In this document: positions 43,511-52,863 of the stretch, one piece after another
Layout of the letters: every line of letters starts with the position of its first letter
Position numbering within the stretch: position 1 is the stretch's first letter
Origin: Saccharicrinis sp963666825
Lineage (GTDB): Bacteria > Bacteroidota > Bacteroidia > Bacteroidales > Marinilabiliaceae
NCBI GenBank assembly: GCA_963666825.2
Contig: OY763044.2
Coordinates: 4,898,001 to 4,962,000 of the forward strand
DNA: 64,000 nucleotides
Direction: 5' to 3'
Position numbers and translations under genes: made by a program
The notes under the pieces: model-generated
Told to the model about the DNA's origin: nothing
Database searches by the model: none
Seen by the model: only the letters and a program-made list of their open reading frames with translations

Positions 43511-44584
43511 ATGAGAAATTTTAATGTTTTCAATTTAGGAGAGGGAGAATATTTCGAGATAAGAGTTAAATCAACTTTGTTAGATATTAAAAAACAACTT
43601 GAAGGACATAAGATATTTAAGATAGATGTGTTTTTACATTCTAATAATTCAGAAGAGTACTTGAATGAATGTGATATAATTAATACTTACATAAAAGAAA
43701 TTTTTAAAGGTGAGATTCCGGCTACAACATATATATCAAACGATCCCGCCTTTAATGATGACGTATTATTTTCTTGTCAATCAAATAATGACAATTCTAT
43801 AAAAATCAATTTTAAAAAATTATTAAACCATCATTATACAACTATAGAACATAAAGATGGTATAGAATTAATATCTGGAGGTATACATTTTAATGAGAGT
43901 TCTCAGCTTTTAAGTTTCCAGAGAGCTTTTGATTTTGCTGAACAATTATTAATGGCAGAAGATATGAATTTTGGTAATTTATACCGTCAATGGAATTATA
44001 TTCCATCAATAAATGAAATCTCTGATTTTAATAATTCATCTAAATCAAATTTTGAAATAATTAATGAATTAAAATCTATTTTCACAGATGAATCAATATA
44101 TAAGAACGGCTATCCTTCTGTATCTGATATAGGCATTAATTTAGGAGGGATGACTATTGACTTCATGGCATTAAGTAATTATTCTCAGTCAAGCACTTTA
44201 GATATAGAATCAGAATACTACTTACCATTTTCAGAAATAGCAAAATTTTTGAACTTGGAAAACGATGAAATATGGATTTCCGGGTCTTGCTTAAACTTTA
44301 AACCTACTAAAGATATCGAGAAGCAAACATTGAAAGCACTAGATGAAACATTTAAACTGATTGATTGTAAAAATCTGGAATCTTCAAATATCAAAACTGA
44401 CCAGAAAAATAATTTTAAAGCTGGTTTCAAACTAATTAAAGCATACGTAAAATTTGAATCTCATAATCAGGAGGTAAAAAAAATTATCAATTCAGTTTTA
44501 CCTGATACAAACTGTATCATAATCAATACAGAATTCTACAACAAGGAAAAACTTATTGAATTAGAATCATTTACATCTCTATAA
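43511..44584 (+). CDS. RidA-superfamily protein resembling chorismatase (FkbO/Hyg5/XanB2 type)
   Basis: 357 residues, cytoplasmic, no signal. Halves resemble two RidA-like (YjgF) folds, as in chorismatases. Motifs recalled from that family are GNLYRQWNYIPSI (155-167), FNNSSKSNFEIIN, and GYPSVSDIGINLGGMTIDF (200-218). Chorismatases hydrolyse chorismate to dihydroxycyclohexadiene or hydroxybenzoate products that feed aromatic pigments or quinones. None of the partner genes of a pigment cluster is present. Catalytic residues cannot be verified by eye, and the N-terminal half is diverged, so only the superfamily call is firm-ish. Divergent from the Che block and 95 bases ahead of the MMPL exporter gene. 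Confidence 0.6.
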   Translation: MRNFNVFNLGEGEYFEIRVKSTLLDIKKQLEGHKIFKIDVFLHSNNSEEYLNECDIINTYIKEIFKGEIPATTYISNDPAFNDDVLFSCQSNNDNSIKINFKKLLNHHYTTIEHKDGIELISGGIHFNESSQLLSFQRAFDFAEQLLMAEDMNFGNLYRQWNYIPSINEISDFNNSSKSNFEIINELKSIFTDESIYKNGYPSVSDIGINLGGMTIDFMALSNYSQSSTLDIESEYYLPFSEIAKFLNLENDEIWISGSCLNFKPTKDIEKQTLKALDETFKLIDCKNLESSNIKTDQKNNFKAGFKLIKAYVKFESHNQEVKKIINSVLPDTNCIIINTEFYNKEKLIELESFTSL

Positions 44585-44638
44585 CTTATAAAAGAAGTTA
44601 ATATTATATATTTTTTAAGTATGTTTTTCAATTTATAA

Positions 44639-44646
44639 TAACTTCG
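44639..44646 (+). promoter_or_regulatory. Possible -7 box for the MMPL exporter gene
   Basis: TAACTTCG differs by one base from TAnnTTTG and is followed by C, a form often seen in this phylum. It lies 34 bases before the ATG at 44680. No clear -33 element. Confidence 0.35.
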
Positions 44647-44679
44647 CAACTCATTTTTATTATTTAATTCAATTTTGTA

Positions 44680-47073
44680 ATGTGGATTTTAATCGCACGA
44701 ACAATTTTAAAAAATAGAATATTACTCTTAAGTATTTTATTGGTTATTACATCATTTATGGCATATAAAGCAGGCGATGTTCAAATGTCATATCAATATG
44801 CTCCATTATTGCCAGAAGATGATCCAGCTTATATTGAGTACCAAAATTTTGAAAAGCAATTTGGTAATGAAGGAAACCTCATGGTTATTGGTGTTACAGA
44901 TAAAGACTTTTTTAAACTTAATCACTTTAAAATCTGGACAAATTTTACCAAATCATTATCACAAATAAAAGGTGTTAGTTCTGTTTTATCGGCAACTGAG
45001 TCATACAATTTAGTAAAGAATACTAAAGAAAAACAATTCAATATAATTCCAGTATTCAATGATAATATAAATTCACAATACGAATTAGATTCAATTAGTT
45101 CAGAATTTTTCAATTTACCTTTTTATGAAGGTAATCTATACAATAAAAAAACAAATACTTATTTATTAGCCATAACTCTGGAACCGGAAATTCTTCAAAG
45201 TCCCGAAAGAGTTGAATTAATTAATAATATAGTTAAAGCTGGTACTGAGTACTCTGAAAAATCAAATAATGAAATTCATTATTCAGGATTACCATACATT
45301 AGAGTTACAACAGCAGAAATGATAAAAAAAGAGCTGAACATGTTTGTTTTTATGGCTCTTGGAGTTACTGCTATCATCATGTTCTTATTCTTTAGATCTT
45401 TTAAGGTAGTAATGTTTTCAATGCTTGTTGTAGGAGTTGCAGTAATTTGGGCTCTTGGAACTCAAGCATTGTTTGGATATAAAATTACAATTCTTACAGG
45501 AATGATTCCGCCTTTAATTATTGTTATTGGAATACCTAATTCTGTTTTTCTATTAAACAAATATCATCAGGAGTACAGAAAACATGGAAATAAAATAAAA
45601 GCTCTTCAGAGAGTGATCTGCAAAATAGGTAACGCAACATTCTTAACAAATTTAACCACTGCATCAGGATTTGCAACTTTCATTTTTACCAGTAGTAAAA
45701 TTCTTGTTGAATTTGGTGTTATTGCAGCTATTAATATAATTGGAGTCTTTATTTTATCTCTGTTATTAATACCTATAATATTCAGTTTTGTATCTGAACC
45801 TAAAGAGCGTCACTTAAATCACCTTGAAAATAAAGCTGTTAATAAAATAGTCGACAAACTTATACACATTTCTTTAAATCATAGAACAACCGTATATACA
45901 ACAGCAGGAGTTATTTTAATTTTTGGATTTATTGGAATATCAATGATCAAAACAACTGGCTATATGCTAGATGACATACCTCATGATGATCCTTTATATC
46001 TTGATTTAAAATATTTTGAAGATAATTTTGATGGATTAATGCCACTTGAAATTATGATAGATACCCAAAAACCTAATGGTATTTTAAAAGCAAGTAACCT
46101 TAAAAAAATGGATAAATTTCATCAAGAAATATCTGCGCATTCAGATATTTCCAAGGCTATTTCTTTATCGGAGGTTGTTAAGTTTGCAAGACAGGGTTTT
46201 TATAACGGTAATAAAAAATACTATGGTATTCCAAGCAATCAGGAAAGAAATTTCTTGCTATCCTATGTTTCAAACTCAAAAGGTGATCAACAAAAATTAA
46301 TAACCAATTTTATTGATACTGCTCGAACAAAAACCAGATTAAGCTTTAGATTAAAAGATATTGGTACTACAAAAATGTCTGAATTAAACGATTTAATATT
46401 AAAGAGTTTAGACGAAGAATTTCCTGGTGACAAGTATATTACTTCTGTTACTGGTGCAAGTATTCTTTTCTTTAAAGGAACAAAATATCTTATACAAAAT
46501 TTATTTGTAAGCTTGTTTTTAGCAATTATACTAATTGCTTCATTTATGGCATGGATGTTTTCTTCGAAAAGAATGGTGTTAGTATCATTAATTCCTAACC
46601 TGGTACCTTTAATAATGACAGCTGCATTAATGGGATATTTTTCTATTCCTATTAAGCCATCTACAATATTAGTTTTTAGTATTGCTTTTGGTATATCCGT
46701 AGATGATACAATTCATTATTTAGCTAAATATAGACAAGAATTAAGTGAAACAAACTGGAGTATTAAAGCTGCTGTCGTTCTGGCACTAAAAGAAACAGGA
46801 GTTAGTATGATGTATACTTCTATAATTCTGTTTTTTGGATTTGGTATTTTTGGTTTTTCTGAGTTTGGAGGAACTGTAGCTTTAGGTGTATTAGTAGCTG
46901 TTACTTTATTAATAGCGCTATTCTCAAACTTAATTTTATTACCTTCGATTTTACTAACACTTGAAAAACTTATAACCAACAAATCATTTAAGGAACCATT
47001 ATTACATATATATAATGAGGATGAAGATATTGAGTTGGAAGAACTAAAAATTGAAAAGAAAATAAAAGAATAA
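44680..47073 (+). CDS. MMPL/RND-family exporter
   Basis: 797 residues with the RND duplication: TM1 (about 8-25), a large extracytoplasmic loop, five TM helices (about 215-370), then TM7 (about 400-420), a second loop and five TM helices (about 625-775). The second half has the motif FSIAFGISVDDTIHYLAKY with an Asp pair in TM10, as expected for proton-driven MMPL proteins. The tail is acidic and cytoplasmic. Substrates of the family are lipids, hopanoids and hydrophobic compounds; none can be assigned here. The polyprenyl synthase gene starts 6 bases downstream, suggesting co-expression. Confidence 0.9.
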   Translation: MWILIARTILKNRILLLSILLVITSFMAYKAGDVQMSYQYAPLLPEDDPAYIEYQNFEKQFGNEGNLMVIGVTDKDFFKLNHFKIWTNFTKSLSQIKGVSSVLSATESYNLVKNTKEKQFNIIPVFNDNINSQYELDSISSEFFNLPFYEGNLYNKKTNTYLLAITLEPEILQSPERVELINNIVKAGTEYSEKSNNEIHYSGLPYIRVTTAEMIKKELNMFVFMALGVTAIIMFLFFRSFKVVMFSMLVVGVAVIWALGTQALFGYKITILTGMIPPLIIVIGIPNSVFLLNKYHQEYRKHGNKIKALQRVICKIGNATFLTNLTTASGFATFIFTSSKILVEFGVIAAINIIGVFILSLLLIPIIFSFVSEPKERHLNHLENKAVNKIVDKLIHISLNHRTTVYTTAGVILIFGFIGISMIKTTGYMLDDIPHDDPLYLDLKYFEDNFDGLMPLEIMIDTQKPNGILKASNLKKMDKFHQEISAHSDISKAISLSEVVKFARQGFYNGNKKYYGIPSNQERNFLLSYVSNSKGDQQKLITNFIDTARTKTRLSFRLKDIGTTKMSELNDLILKSLDEEFPGDKYITSVTGASILFFKGTKYLIQNLFVSLFLAIILIASFMAWMFSSKRMVLVSLIPNLVPLIMTAALMGYFSIPIKPSTILVFSIAFGISVDDTIHYLAKYRQELSETNWSIKAAVVLALKETGVSMMYTSIILFFGFGIFGFSEFGGTVALGVLVAVTLLIALFSNLILLPSILLTLEKLITNKSFKEPLLHIYNEDEDIELEELKIEKKIKE

Positions 47074-47078
47074 TATAA

Positions 47079-48053
47079 ATGTTATCTATAAATCAGGTTC
47101 AGGATCTTATTAAAAATGAAATAGAGAAATCTAATTTTATTAAAAAGCCAATAAACTTATATGAGCCCATTGAATACACAATGGAGATGGGAGGTAAGAG
47201 AATCAGACCTTTTCTGTGTTTAATGGCAACTCAGCTCTTTAATGGAGATGTTTATAAAGCAATAAAACCTGCACTTGGACTTGAAATTTTTCATAATTTC
47301 ACATTGTTACATGATGATATTATGGATAATGCAGATGTAAGACGCAACAGACCAACCGTTCATAAAAAATGGAATGAAAATGTTGGAATTTTATCTGGAG
47401 ATGCAATGCTTATTAATGCATACCAATATATATCTCAATGTGATAAAGATATTCTACCTGAACTTTTAAAATTATTTAATGAAGTAGCTATTGGCGTTTG
47501 TGAAGGACAACAATATGATATGGATTTTGAAGAGAGAATAGATGTTTCAGTTGATGAATATCTGGAGATGATTAAACTAAAAACAGCAGTTTTATTGGCT
47601 GGTAGTTTAAAAGCAGGAGCAATAGTAGCTAATGCAGCACTCAATGACGCTGAATTAATATATAACTTTGGTATTAATATAGGAATAGCCTTTCAACTTC
47701 AGGATGATTATTTAGATTCTTTTGGTGATCAAAAAAGCTTTGGTAAAAAAATTGGTGGAGACATTGTTGCCAACAAAAAAACATTTTTACTGATTACAGC
47801 ATTAAATAATGCAACCTTTGAGGATAAACAAACGTTAAAAAGTTGGATTAATGCAAAAGATTTTAACGAGCAAGAAAAAATTAATGCTGTAAAGTCCATT
47901 TATTCAAAGAATTTAGTTGACGAATCTTCTAAAAAACTAATGCTTGAGTATTATAATCTTGCTATGGAAAATATCTCCCATATTAATGGAAATGATAAAA
48001 TTAAAGCTGAACTAATCGAATATGCATCTAATTTAATGCAAAGAATTAATTAG
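47079..48053 (+). CDS. Trans-polyprenyl diphosphate synthase
   Basis: 324 residues of the all-helical isoprenyl synthase family. GGKRIRPFL (38-46), first Asp-rich motif DDIMD (79-83, with RRNRPT following) and second Asp-rich motif LQDDYLDSFGD (about 205-215) bind the allylic substrate through Mg2+. GDAMLINAYQ and the KKIGGDIVANKKT loop are also typical. The residue five positions before the first motif is Phe75 with no two-residue insert in the motif, so short or medium chain (C15-C20) products are plausible; true chain length is inference. Located 6 bases behind the MMPL exporter and 56 before atpD. Confidence 0.92.
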   Translation: MLSINQVQDLIKNEIEKSNFIKKPINLYEPIEYTMEMGGKRIRPFLCLMATQLFNGDVYKAIKPALGLEIFHNFTLLHDDIMDNADVRRNRPTVHKKWNENVGILSGDAMLINAYQYISQCDKDILPELLKLFNEVAIGVCEGQQYDMDFEERIDVSVDEYLEMIKLKTAVLLAGSLKAGAIVANAALNDAELIYNFGINIGIAFQLQDDYLDSFGDQKSFGKKIGGDIVANKKTFLLITALNNATFEDKQTLKSWINAKDFNEQEKINAVKSIYSKNLVDESSKKLMLEYYNLAMENISHINGNDKIKAELIEYASNLMQRIN

Positions 48054-48109
48054 TTCTAATAAAATAATTTGTAACTTTTTTGCCCAATTCATAATATTTT
48101 CAATATCTC

Positions 48110-49618
48110 ATGGAACAATTAGAAGGGAAAGTAATACAGGTAGTAGGCCCTGTAATCGACGTACATTTTGAATTAAAAGATCAAGAACTTCCTAATATAT
48201 TAGATGCTCTTGAAATTACTCGAGAAAATGGAGAAGTCATAACAATTGAATGTCAACAACATATTGGTGAAAATACAATCAGATGTATTTCTATGGATGC
48301 AACTGATGGTTTGGTTCGAGGAATGAAAGTTGTTGCTACAGGTCAACCTATATTAATGCCCCCAGGTAATTCGGTAAGGGGTCGACTTTTAAGTGTTACA
48401 GGAGCAGCTATTGATGGTATTGGTGATGTAGATAAAACAAACGGTGTACCTATTCACCGCGAACCACCTAAATTTGAAGATCTTTCAACAGAAAGTGAAA
48501 TACTATTTACCGGAATTAAAGTTGTTGACTTAATTGAACCTTATGCCAAGGGGGGTAAAATTGGTTTATTTGGTGGAGCAGGAGTAGGAAAAACTGTATT
48601 AATCCAGGAACTAATCAATAACATTGCTAAAGGTTATGACGGTTTATCAGTTTTTGCTGGAGTAGGAGAGCGTACTCGTGAAGGAAATGACCTTCTTCGA
48701 GAAATGATCGAAGCCGGAATTGTAAACTACGGTGAAGAATTCAAGAAAAGTATGGAGGAAGGCAGTTGGGATTTATCAAAAGTTGATAAAAAAGCACTTG
48801 CTGACTCGCAGGTTACAATGGTTTTTGGTCAGATGAATGAACCACCAGGTGCACGTGCCAGAGTTGCTTTATCCGGATTAAGTATTGCAGAAAGTTTTAG
48901 AGATGGAGATGGCTCAGGAGCTGGTAAAGATATTCTTTTGTTTGTTGATAATATATTCCGTTTTACACAAGCTGGTTCTGAGGTTTCTGCACTTCTTGGA
49001 CGTATGCCTTCTGCAGTAGGTTATCAACCAACTTTATCTTCAGAAATGGGTGAGTTACAAGAAAGAATTACTTCAACAAAAAATGGTTCTATTACATCTG
49101 TACAAGCAGTGTATGTACCTGCAGATGACTTAACAGACCCGGCTCCGGCAACAACATTTACTCACCTTGATGCTACAACAGTATTAAGCCGTAAAATTGC
49201 TGAGTTAGGTATATATCCTGCAGTTGATCCATTAGATTCAACTTCACGTATTCTTACACCTGAAATTGTTGGAGATAAGCACTATAACACTGCTCAAAGG
49301 GTAAAAGAAATATTACAGAGATATAAAGAACTTCAAGATATTATTGCAATTCTTGGAATGGAAGAATTATCAGAAGAAGATAAACAAGTTGTACACAGAG
49401 CAAGAAGAGTACAAAGATTTTTATCTCAACCGTTCCACGTTGCAGAACAATTTACAGGTTTAAAAGGAACTTTTGTTAGCATTGAAGATACTATAAAAGG
49501 CTTTAATATGATTATTGATGGAGAGGTAGATAAATATCCAGAAGCAGCATTTAACCTGGTTGGAACAATAGAAGAAGCTATTGAAAAAGGTGAAAAATTA
49601 CTTTCTGAAGCTAAATAA
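48110..49618 (+). CDS. atpD: F1Fo ATP synthase beta subunit
   Basis: Catalytic F1 subunit, 502 residues. P-loop GGAGVGKTVLIQEL (about 154-167), GERTREGNDLLREM with the catalytic Glu, LFVDNIFRFTQAGSEVSALLGRMPSAVGYQPTL (quoted in part) and the DELSEED-type loop (MEELSEEDKQ) are intact. A 20-odd-residue insert around EFKKSMEEGSWDLSKVD is typical of Bacteroidota beta subunits. With atpC it forms a separate two-gene unit, on the plus strand and about 38 kb away from the bactofilin-atpB-E-F-H-A-G cluster. Confidence 0.98.
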   Translation: MEQLEGKVIQVVGPVIDVHFELKDQELPNILDALEITRENGEVITIECQQHIGENTIRCISMDATDGLVRGMKVVATGQPILMPPGNSVRGRLLSVTGAAIDGIGDVDKTNGVPIHREPPKFEDLSTESEILFTGIKVVDLIEPYAKGGKIGLFGGAGVGKTVLIQELINNIAKGYDGLSVFAGVGERTREGNDLLREMIEAGIVNYGEEFKKSMEEGSWDLSKVDKKALADSQVTMVFGQMNEPPGARARVALSGLSIAESFRDGDGSGAGKDILLFVDNIFRFTQAGSEVSALLGRMPSAVGYQPTLSSEMGELQERITSTKNGSITSVQAVYVPADDLTDPAPATTFTHLDATTVLSRKIAELGIYPAVDPLDSTSRILTPEIVGDKHYNTAQRVKEILQRYKELQDIIAILGMEELSEEDKQVVHRARRVQRFLSQPFHVAEQFTGLKGTFVSIEDTIKGFNMIIDGEVDKYPEAAFNLVGTIEEAIEKGEKLLSEAK

Positions 49619-49620
49619 TT

Positions 49621-49875
49621 ATGGATCTATATTTAGAAATTATTACTCCTGAAAAGAAACTTTATTCTGCGGATATAGGACTTGTTTCCCTTCCCGGAGT
49701 AAATGGACGATTTACAGTTCTTAAAAATCACGCCTCTATCATTTCTCAATTGAGTAATGGTAAAATCAGAGTGATAGGAAAAACAGGAAAGGAAAGTATT
49801 TTTGAATGCAACGGAGGTATTTTTGAATGCAAAAACAATAAGGCTACAGTACTTATTGGATCTATAAAAGAGTAA
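49621..49875 (+). CDS. atpC: F1Fo ATP synthase epsilon subunit, short form
   Basis: 84 residues, comprising only the N-terminal beta-sandwich: DLYLEIITPEKKLYSADIG, LPGVNGRFTVLKNHASIIS, GKIRVIGK and a closing strand. The C-terminal two-helix domain that inhibits ATP hydrolysis in many bacteria is absent, so the enzyme cannot use that form of autoinhibition. Begins 3 bases after the atpD stop and is followed by a strong terminator at 49897. Confidence 0.95.
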   Translation: MDLYLEIITPEKKLYSADIGLVSLPGVNGRFTVLKNHASIISQLSNGKIRVIGKTGKESIFECNGGIFECKNNKATVLIGSIKE

Positions 49876-49896
49876 TTTAATATATTTAAATAAAAG

Positions 49897-49929
49897 AAAA
49901 ACCGTTATCATAAATGATATCGGTTTTTT
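49897..49929 (+). terminator. Rho-independent terminator after atpDC
   Basis: Outer stem AAAAACCG (49897-49904) with CGGTTTTT (49921-49928), one T-T mismatch, then inner stem TATCA (49906-49910) with TGATA (49915-49919) and a four-base TAAA loop, ending in a T-run. This separates the atpDC transcript from the glycan genes. Confidence 0.88.
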
Positions 49930-49947
49930 GCATTAATAAAGTGTGTT

Positions 49948-50964
49948 TTGAAAAAAGTTCTTATAATACGTCTCAGCTCAATAGGAGATATCATTCAATG
50001 TATGTCTGTTACAGGAGGTTTTAAAAATCATTATCCTGACTGTGAGTTACATTGGATTATACGTAAAGATTTAGCCTCGTTATTAAAAATTGATCCAAGA
50101 ATTGACCGACTTATTGAATTTGACAGGGAATTAGGTATGTCAGGATTAATAAAACTGGCTTTTAAACTTAAAAAAGAAGGTTATACTCATATTTATGATG
50201 CACATAGTAATATAAGATCTAATATTTTAAAAATAATACTTCGTCCTTTAGGAATTGGACCTAAACTAATTACCAGAAGAAAAAGTAGATTTAAACGATT
50301 CTTACTTTTTAAGTTCAGAATTAATCTTTTACCTAAACCTTTTAGAGCATTTGAATCTTTTAGATTACCATTGAAAAAATGGGGTATTCTAAATTTCTAT
50401 ACACTTCATGATAACTGGGTGTTTCCAAAAGAAACACAAGATAAGTGTACTGAATTAATTAAAGAACAACCTATTAAAACAATCACTTTAGTTCCTTCAG
50501 CTGCCTGGGAATTAAAACGATGGCCTGTGGAATACTGGAAGAAACTTGTCACGTTATTACCTGATTTTCATTTTAATATATTAGCTGGTCCTACAGATAC
50601 TTTTTGTGAAGAAATTGTAGAAGCCGATCCATCACGTGTATTAAATTTAGCTGGAAAAACTTCATTATTAGAAAGTTTTTGTGTTACTGCTCAATCTAAA
50701 TATGTAGTAAGTGGGGATACAGGATTTCTGCATGCAGCTGATCTTTTTAATATTCCTGGTTGCGCAATAATAGGTCCAACTGCATTTGGTTATCCTACAG
50801 GTGAAAAAATGAAAATATTTGAACGTAATTTACCTTGTCAACCGTGTAGTAAGCATGGCGATACTAAATGTAAATTGAAAGAAATAAAAAAATGTTTAGT
50901 AGATATCACACCAGAACAAATTGTTAAGGAGATAAAAGCTAATGAATCATGTTTTTTACCGTAA
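49948..50964 (+). CDS. Glycosyltransferase family 9 (ADP-heptosyltransferase type)
   Basis: 338 residues, cytosolic side of the inner membrane. The start is TTG at 49948, giving the family N-terminus MKKVLIIRLSSIGDIIQCM. HWIIRKDLASLLK, DAHSNIRSN, VPSAAWELKRWPVEYW (donor phosphate-binding region) and SGDTGFLHAADLF are the GT9 hallmarks. Members add heptose to LPS cores; with gmhA at 2007 in the same window, ADP-heptose as donor is likely. A Cys-rich stretch (NLPCQPCSKHGDTKCK) near the C-terminus is also seen in related GT9 proteins. First gene after the atpDC terminator. Confidence 0.9.
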   Translation: MKKVLIIRLSSIGDIIQCMSVTGGFKNHYPDCELHWIIRKDLASLLKIDPRIDRLIEFDRELGMSGLIKLAFKLKKEGYTHIYDAHSNIRSNILKIILRPLGIGPKLITRRKSRFKRFLLFKFRINLLPKPFRAFESFRLPLKKWGILNFYTLHDNWVFPKETQDKCTELIKEQPIKTITLVPSAAWELKRWPVEYWKKLVTLLPDFHFNILAGPTDTFCEEIVEADPSRVLNLAGKTSLLESFCVTAQSKYVVSGDTGFLHAADLFNIPGCAIIGPTAFGYPTGEKMKIFERNLPCQPCSKHGDTKCKLKEIKKCLVDITPEQIVKEIKANESCFLP

Positions 50965-51023
50965 TAAAATATTCTGGTAATATATAAATAATCCTTTTTT
51001 GAGATTTTTGAACCTAATTTAAT

Positions 51024-51992
51024 ATGATGGGCACAATTTTCTCTAAGAGGATTAATGGAAAACATAAAAACAATAAATTCATATATTATATACATGGATA
51101 TTTTATTATGTGGTTTTATTCAAGATATAAAACTATATATCTGAAAAATTTCCTAAAAAAAACAAATCAATACAACTCAAACTATATTTTTCAGAGAGTA
51201 AATTATTATAATAAACTTTCAGATAATTTTAATCTATCAAATTTCATTCATTTAAAGAATTTTAAATATACTGGTGAATTCAAAACCTACTATTTAGATT
51301 TTTTTAAGTTCAAGAGATATTTTTTCCCCAACGCAAAATTCTGTTATGAATTTGGAGACGTAATTCTCACTCCTCAACTTCCTACCATTGTTAAGAGTCG
51401 TCCAATCTCTATATCTAATAAAAATGCTGTACTTCTAAATTTGAATAAAATCAGACATTTTATTTTTGTAAAAGACTCAAATTCATACAATAACAAAATA
51501 AATAAATTAGTTTGGAGAGGTAAAATCACAAAATTAATGCCTCATAGAGAGGATTTCTTTAGGATTCATCATGACAACACAATTTGTGACATAGGAGCTG
51601 TCAATAATTATGTTAAAAATAAAAATTGGATCAAATCAAGACTCACTATTGAAGAACAACTACAATACAAATTTATTTTGTCAATTGAAGGAAATGATGT
51701 TGCTACAAATCTAAAATGGATAATGTCTTCAAATTCTGTTGCCGTAATGACTAAACCAAAATATGAAACCTGGTTTATGGAAGGAACTCTAATTCCAGAT
51801 TATCATTTCATTTGTATTAAAGATGACTATTCTAATTTAAATGAAAAACTAGAATATTATATAAATAATCCAATCGAAACATTAAAAATAATAAGAAACG
51901 CCAATCTATACATAAATCAATTTAAAAATAAATCACAGGAAAAATTAATCTCATTATTGGTTCTTAAAAAATACTTTGATTTAAGTATCTGA
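51024..51992 (+). CDS. Glycosyltransferase family 90-like (LPS glycosyltransferase, CAP10/LpsA type)
   Basis: 322 residues, no signal. The family pattern includes LVWRGKITKLMPHREDFFR, QLQYKFILSIEGNDVATNLKW, SSNSVAVMTKPKYETWFMEG (each quoted in part) and LIPDYHFICIKDDYSNLNEKLEYY. GT90 members transfer xylose or glucose-type sugars; bacterial ones act on LPS cores. Donor and acceptor cannot be read off. The gene is more AT-rich and Asn/Lys-rich than its GT9 neighbour, but not enough to claim transfer. Confidence 0.82.
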   Translation: MMGTIFSKRINGKHKNNKFIYYIHGYFIMWFYSRYKTIYLKNFLKKTNQYNSNYIFQRVNYYNKLSDNFNLSNFIHLKNFKYTGEFKTYYLDFFKFKRYFFPNAKFCYEFGDVILTPQLPTIVKSRPISISNKNAVLLNLNKIRHFIFVKDSNSYNNKINKLVWRGKITKLMPHREDFFRIHHDNTICDIGAVNNYVKNKNWIKSRLTIEEQLQYKFILSIEGNDVATNLKWIMSSNSVAVMTKPKYETWFMEGTLIPDYHFICIKDDYSNLNEKLEYYINNPIETLKIIRNANLYINQFKNKSQEKLISLLVLKKYFDLSI

Positions 51993-52065
51993 AATATAAT
52001 TAGAATAGTAAAATAGGATTTTGTTATTGTTAACGAGTTAACTTAATAAGGAAAAATATTTGATA

Positions 52066-52073
52066 TATATTTG
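52066..52073 (+). promoter_or_regulatory. Likely -7 box for the Kdo-kinase-like gene
   Basis: TATATTTG matches TAnnTTTG exactly and lies 33 bases before the ATG at 52099. It is followed by TTGTCTG. No TTG at the expected -33 distance. Confidence 0.45.
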
Positions 52074-52098
52074 TTGTCTGAATTAAACTAATTAACAA

Positions 52099-52863
52099 TT
52101 GATGAGATTTCAAGTAAACCCAAAGTTTCAAGAACTAGAGGATTTTATTAAAGATTTACCAAAAAATTTTGACATCACAGGTGAATCAATTTATGCAGGT
52201 CGTAATGAGATTAAAATATTTGATTATAAAGGATATAAAATCAATGTAAAGTCTTTTAAAATACCTCATTTCATCAATAAAGTTGCATATGCCTGGTTGC
52301 GAGGATCAAAAGCAAAACACTCATATCAATATGCTTTAAAAATGCGTAGGGTAGGAGCAGACACTCCTGAACCTATAGGTTATGTTGAAATATTAAAAGA
52401 TGGACTTTTCAATAGAAGTTATTACGTTAGTATTCACCACGAATATGATTTTACAATCAGGGATTTAATTGGTTTTGAATTTGAAGATAAAGAAAATATA
52501 CTTCGTCAATTTGCGCGATATACTTTTCAGAAATTACACAAAAACAGAATTCATCACCTTGATTATTCCAGAGGAAATATATTAATTTCTCGTCAGGATA
52601 AAGGACTATATAATTTCAGTGTTGTTGATATAAACAGAATGAAATTTGAAAAAATGCCTTATTTAAAAGGATTGAAGAACTTCCGTCAAATATGGGCAAG
52701 TGAAGAAGAGTTAGAAGTAGTAGCGAGAGAATATGCCAAATTAAACGGTAAAAATGAAGAAGAGGCTGTTAAACTTTTAATTCAATTTGATAAAGACCAT
52801 AAATATAAAATTAACAGGAAAGCAGAACTTAAAAGAAAAATACGAGGAGAAGAGAAAAATTAA
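52099..52863 (+). CDS. Lipopolysaccharide kinase-like protein (Kdo kinase/InaA family)
   Basis: 254 residues of the protein-kinase-like fold used by KdkA, WaaP and InaA. The N-lobe contains NVKSFKIPHFINKVAY (Lys for ATP), followed by YQYALKMRRVGADTPEPIGYVE (quoted in part); the catalytic loop is HHLDYSRGNILI and the metal-binding motif is VVDINRMKF (DIN in place of DFG-like DLN/DIN). It probably phosphorylates Kdo or heptose of the LPS core in the cytoplasm, which fits its place in a glycan cluster. Acceptor sugar is inference. Confidence 0.85.
   Translation: MMRFQVNPKFQELEDFIKDLPKNFDITGESIYAGRNEIKIFDYKGYKINVKSFKIPHFINKVAYAWLRGSKAKHSYQYALKMRRVGADTPEPIGYVEILKDGLFNRSYYVSIHHEYDFTIRDLIGFEFEDKENILRQFARYTFQKLHKNRIHHLDYSRGNILISRQDKGLYNFSVVDINRMKFEKMPYLKGLKNFRQIWASEEELEVVAREYAKLNGKNEEEAVKLLIQFDKDHKYKINRKAELKRKIRGEEKN

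Noticed and set aside
43324..43533. Longer YfiR reading frame starting at 43533
   Set aside because: The extra 70 residues precede a perfect signal peptide and overlap the divergent gene start; the ATG at 43323 is preferred.
43511..48053. An aryl-polyene or xanthomonadin-type pigment cluster
   Set aside because: Chorismatase-like, MMPL and polyprenyl genes are present, but no ketosynthase, ACP, thioesterase or AMP-ligase genes are seen.
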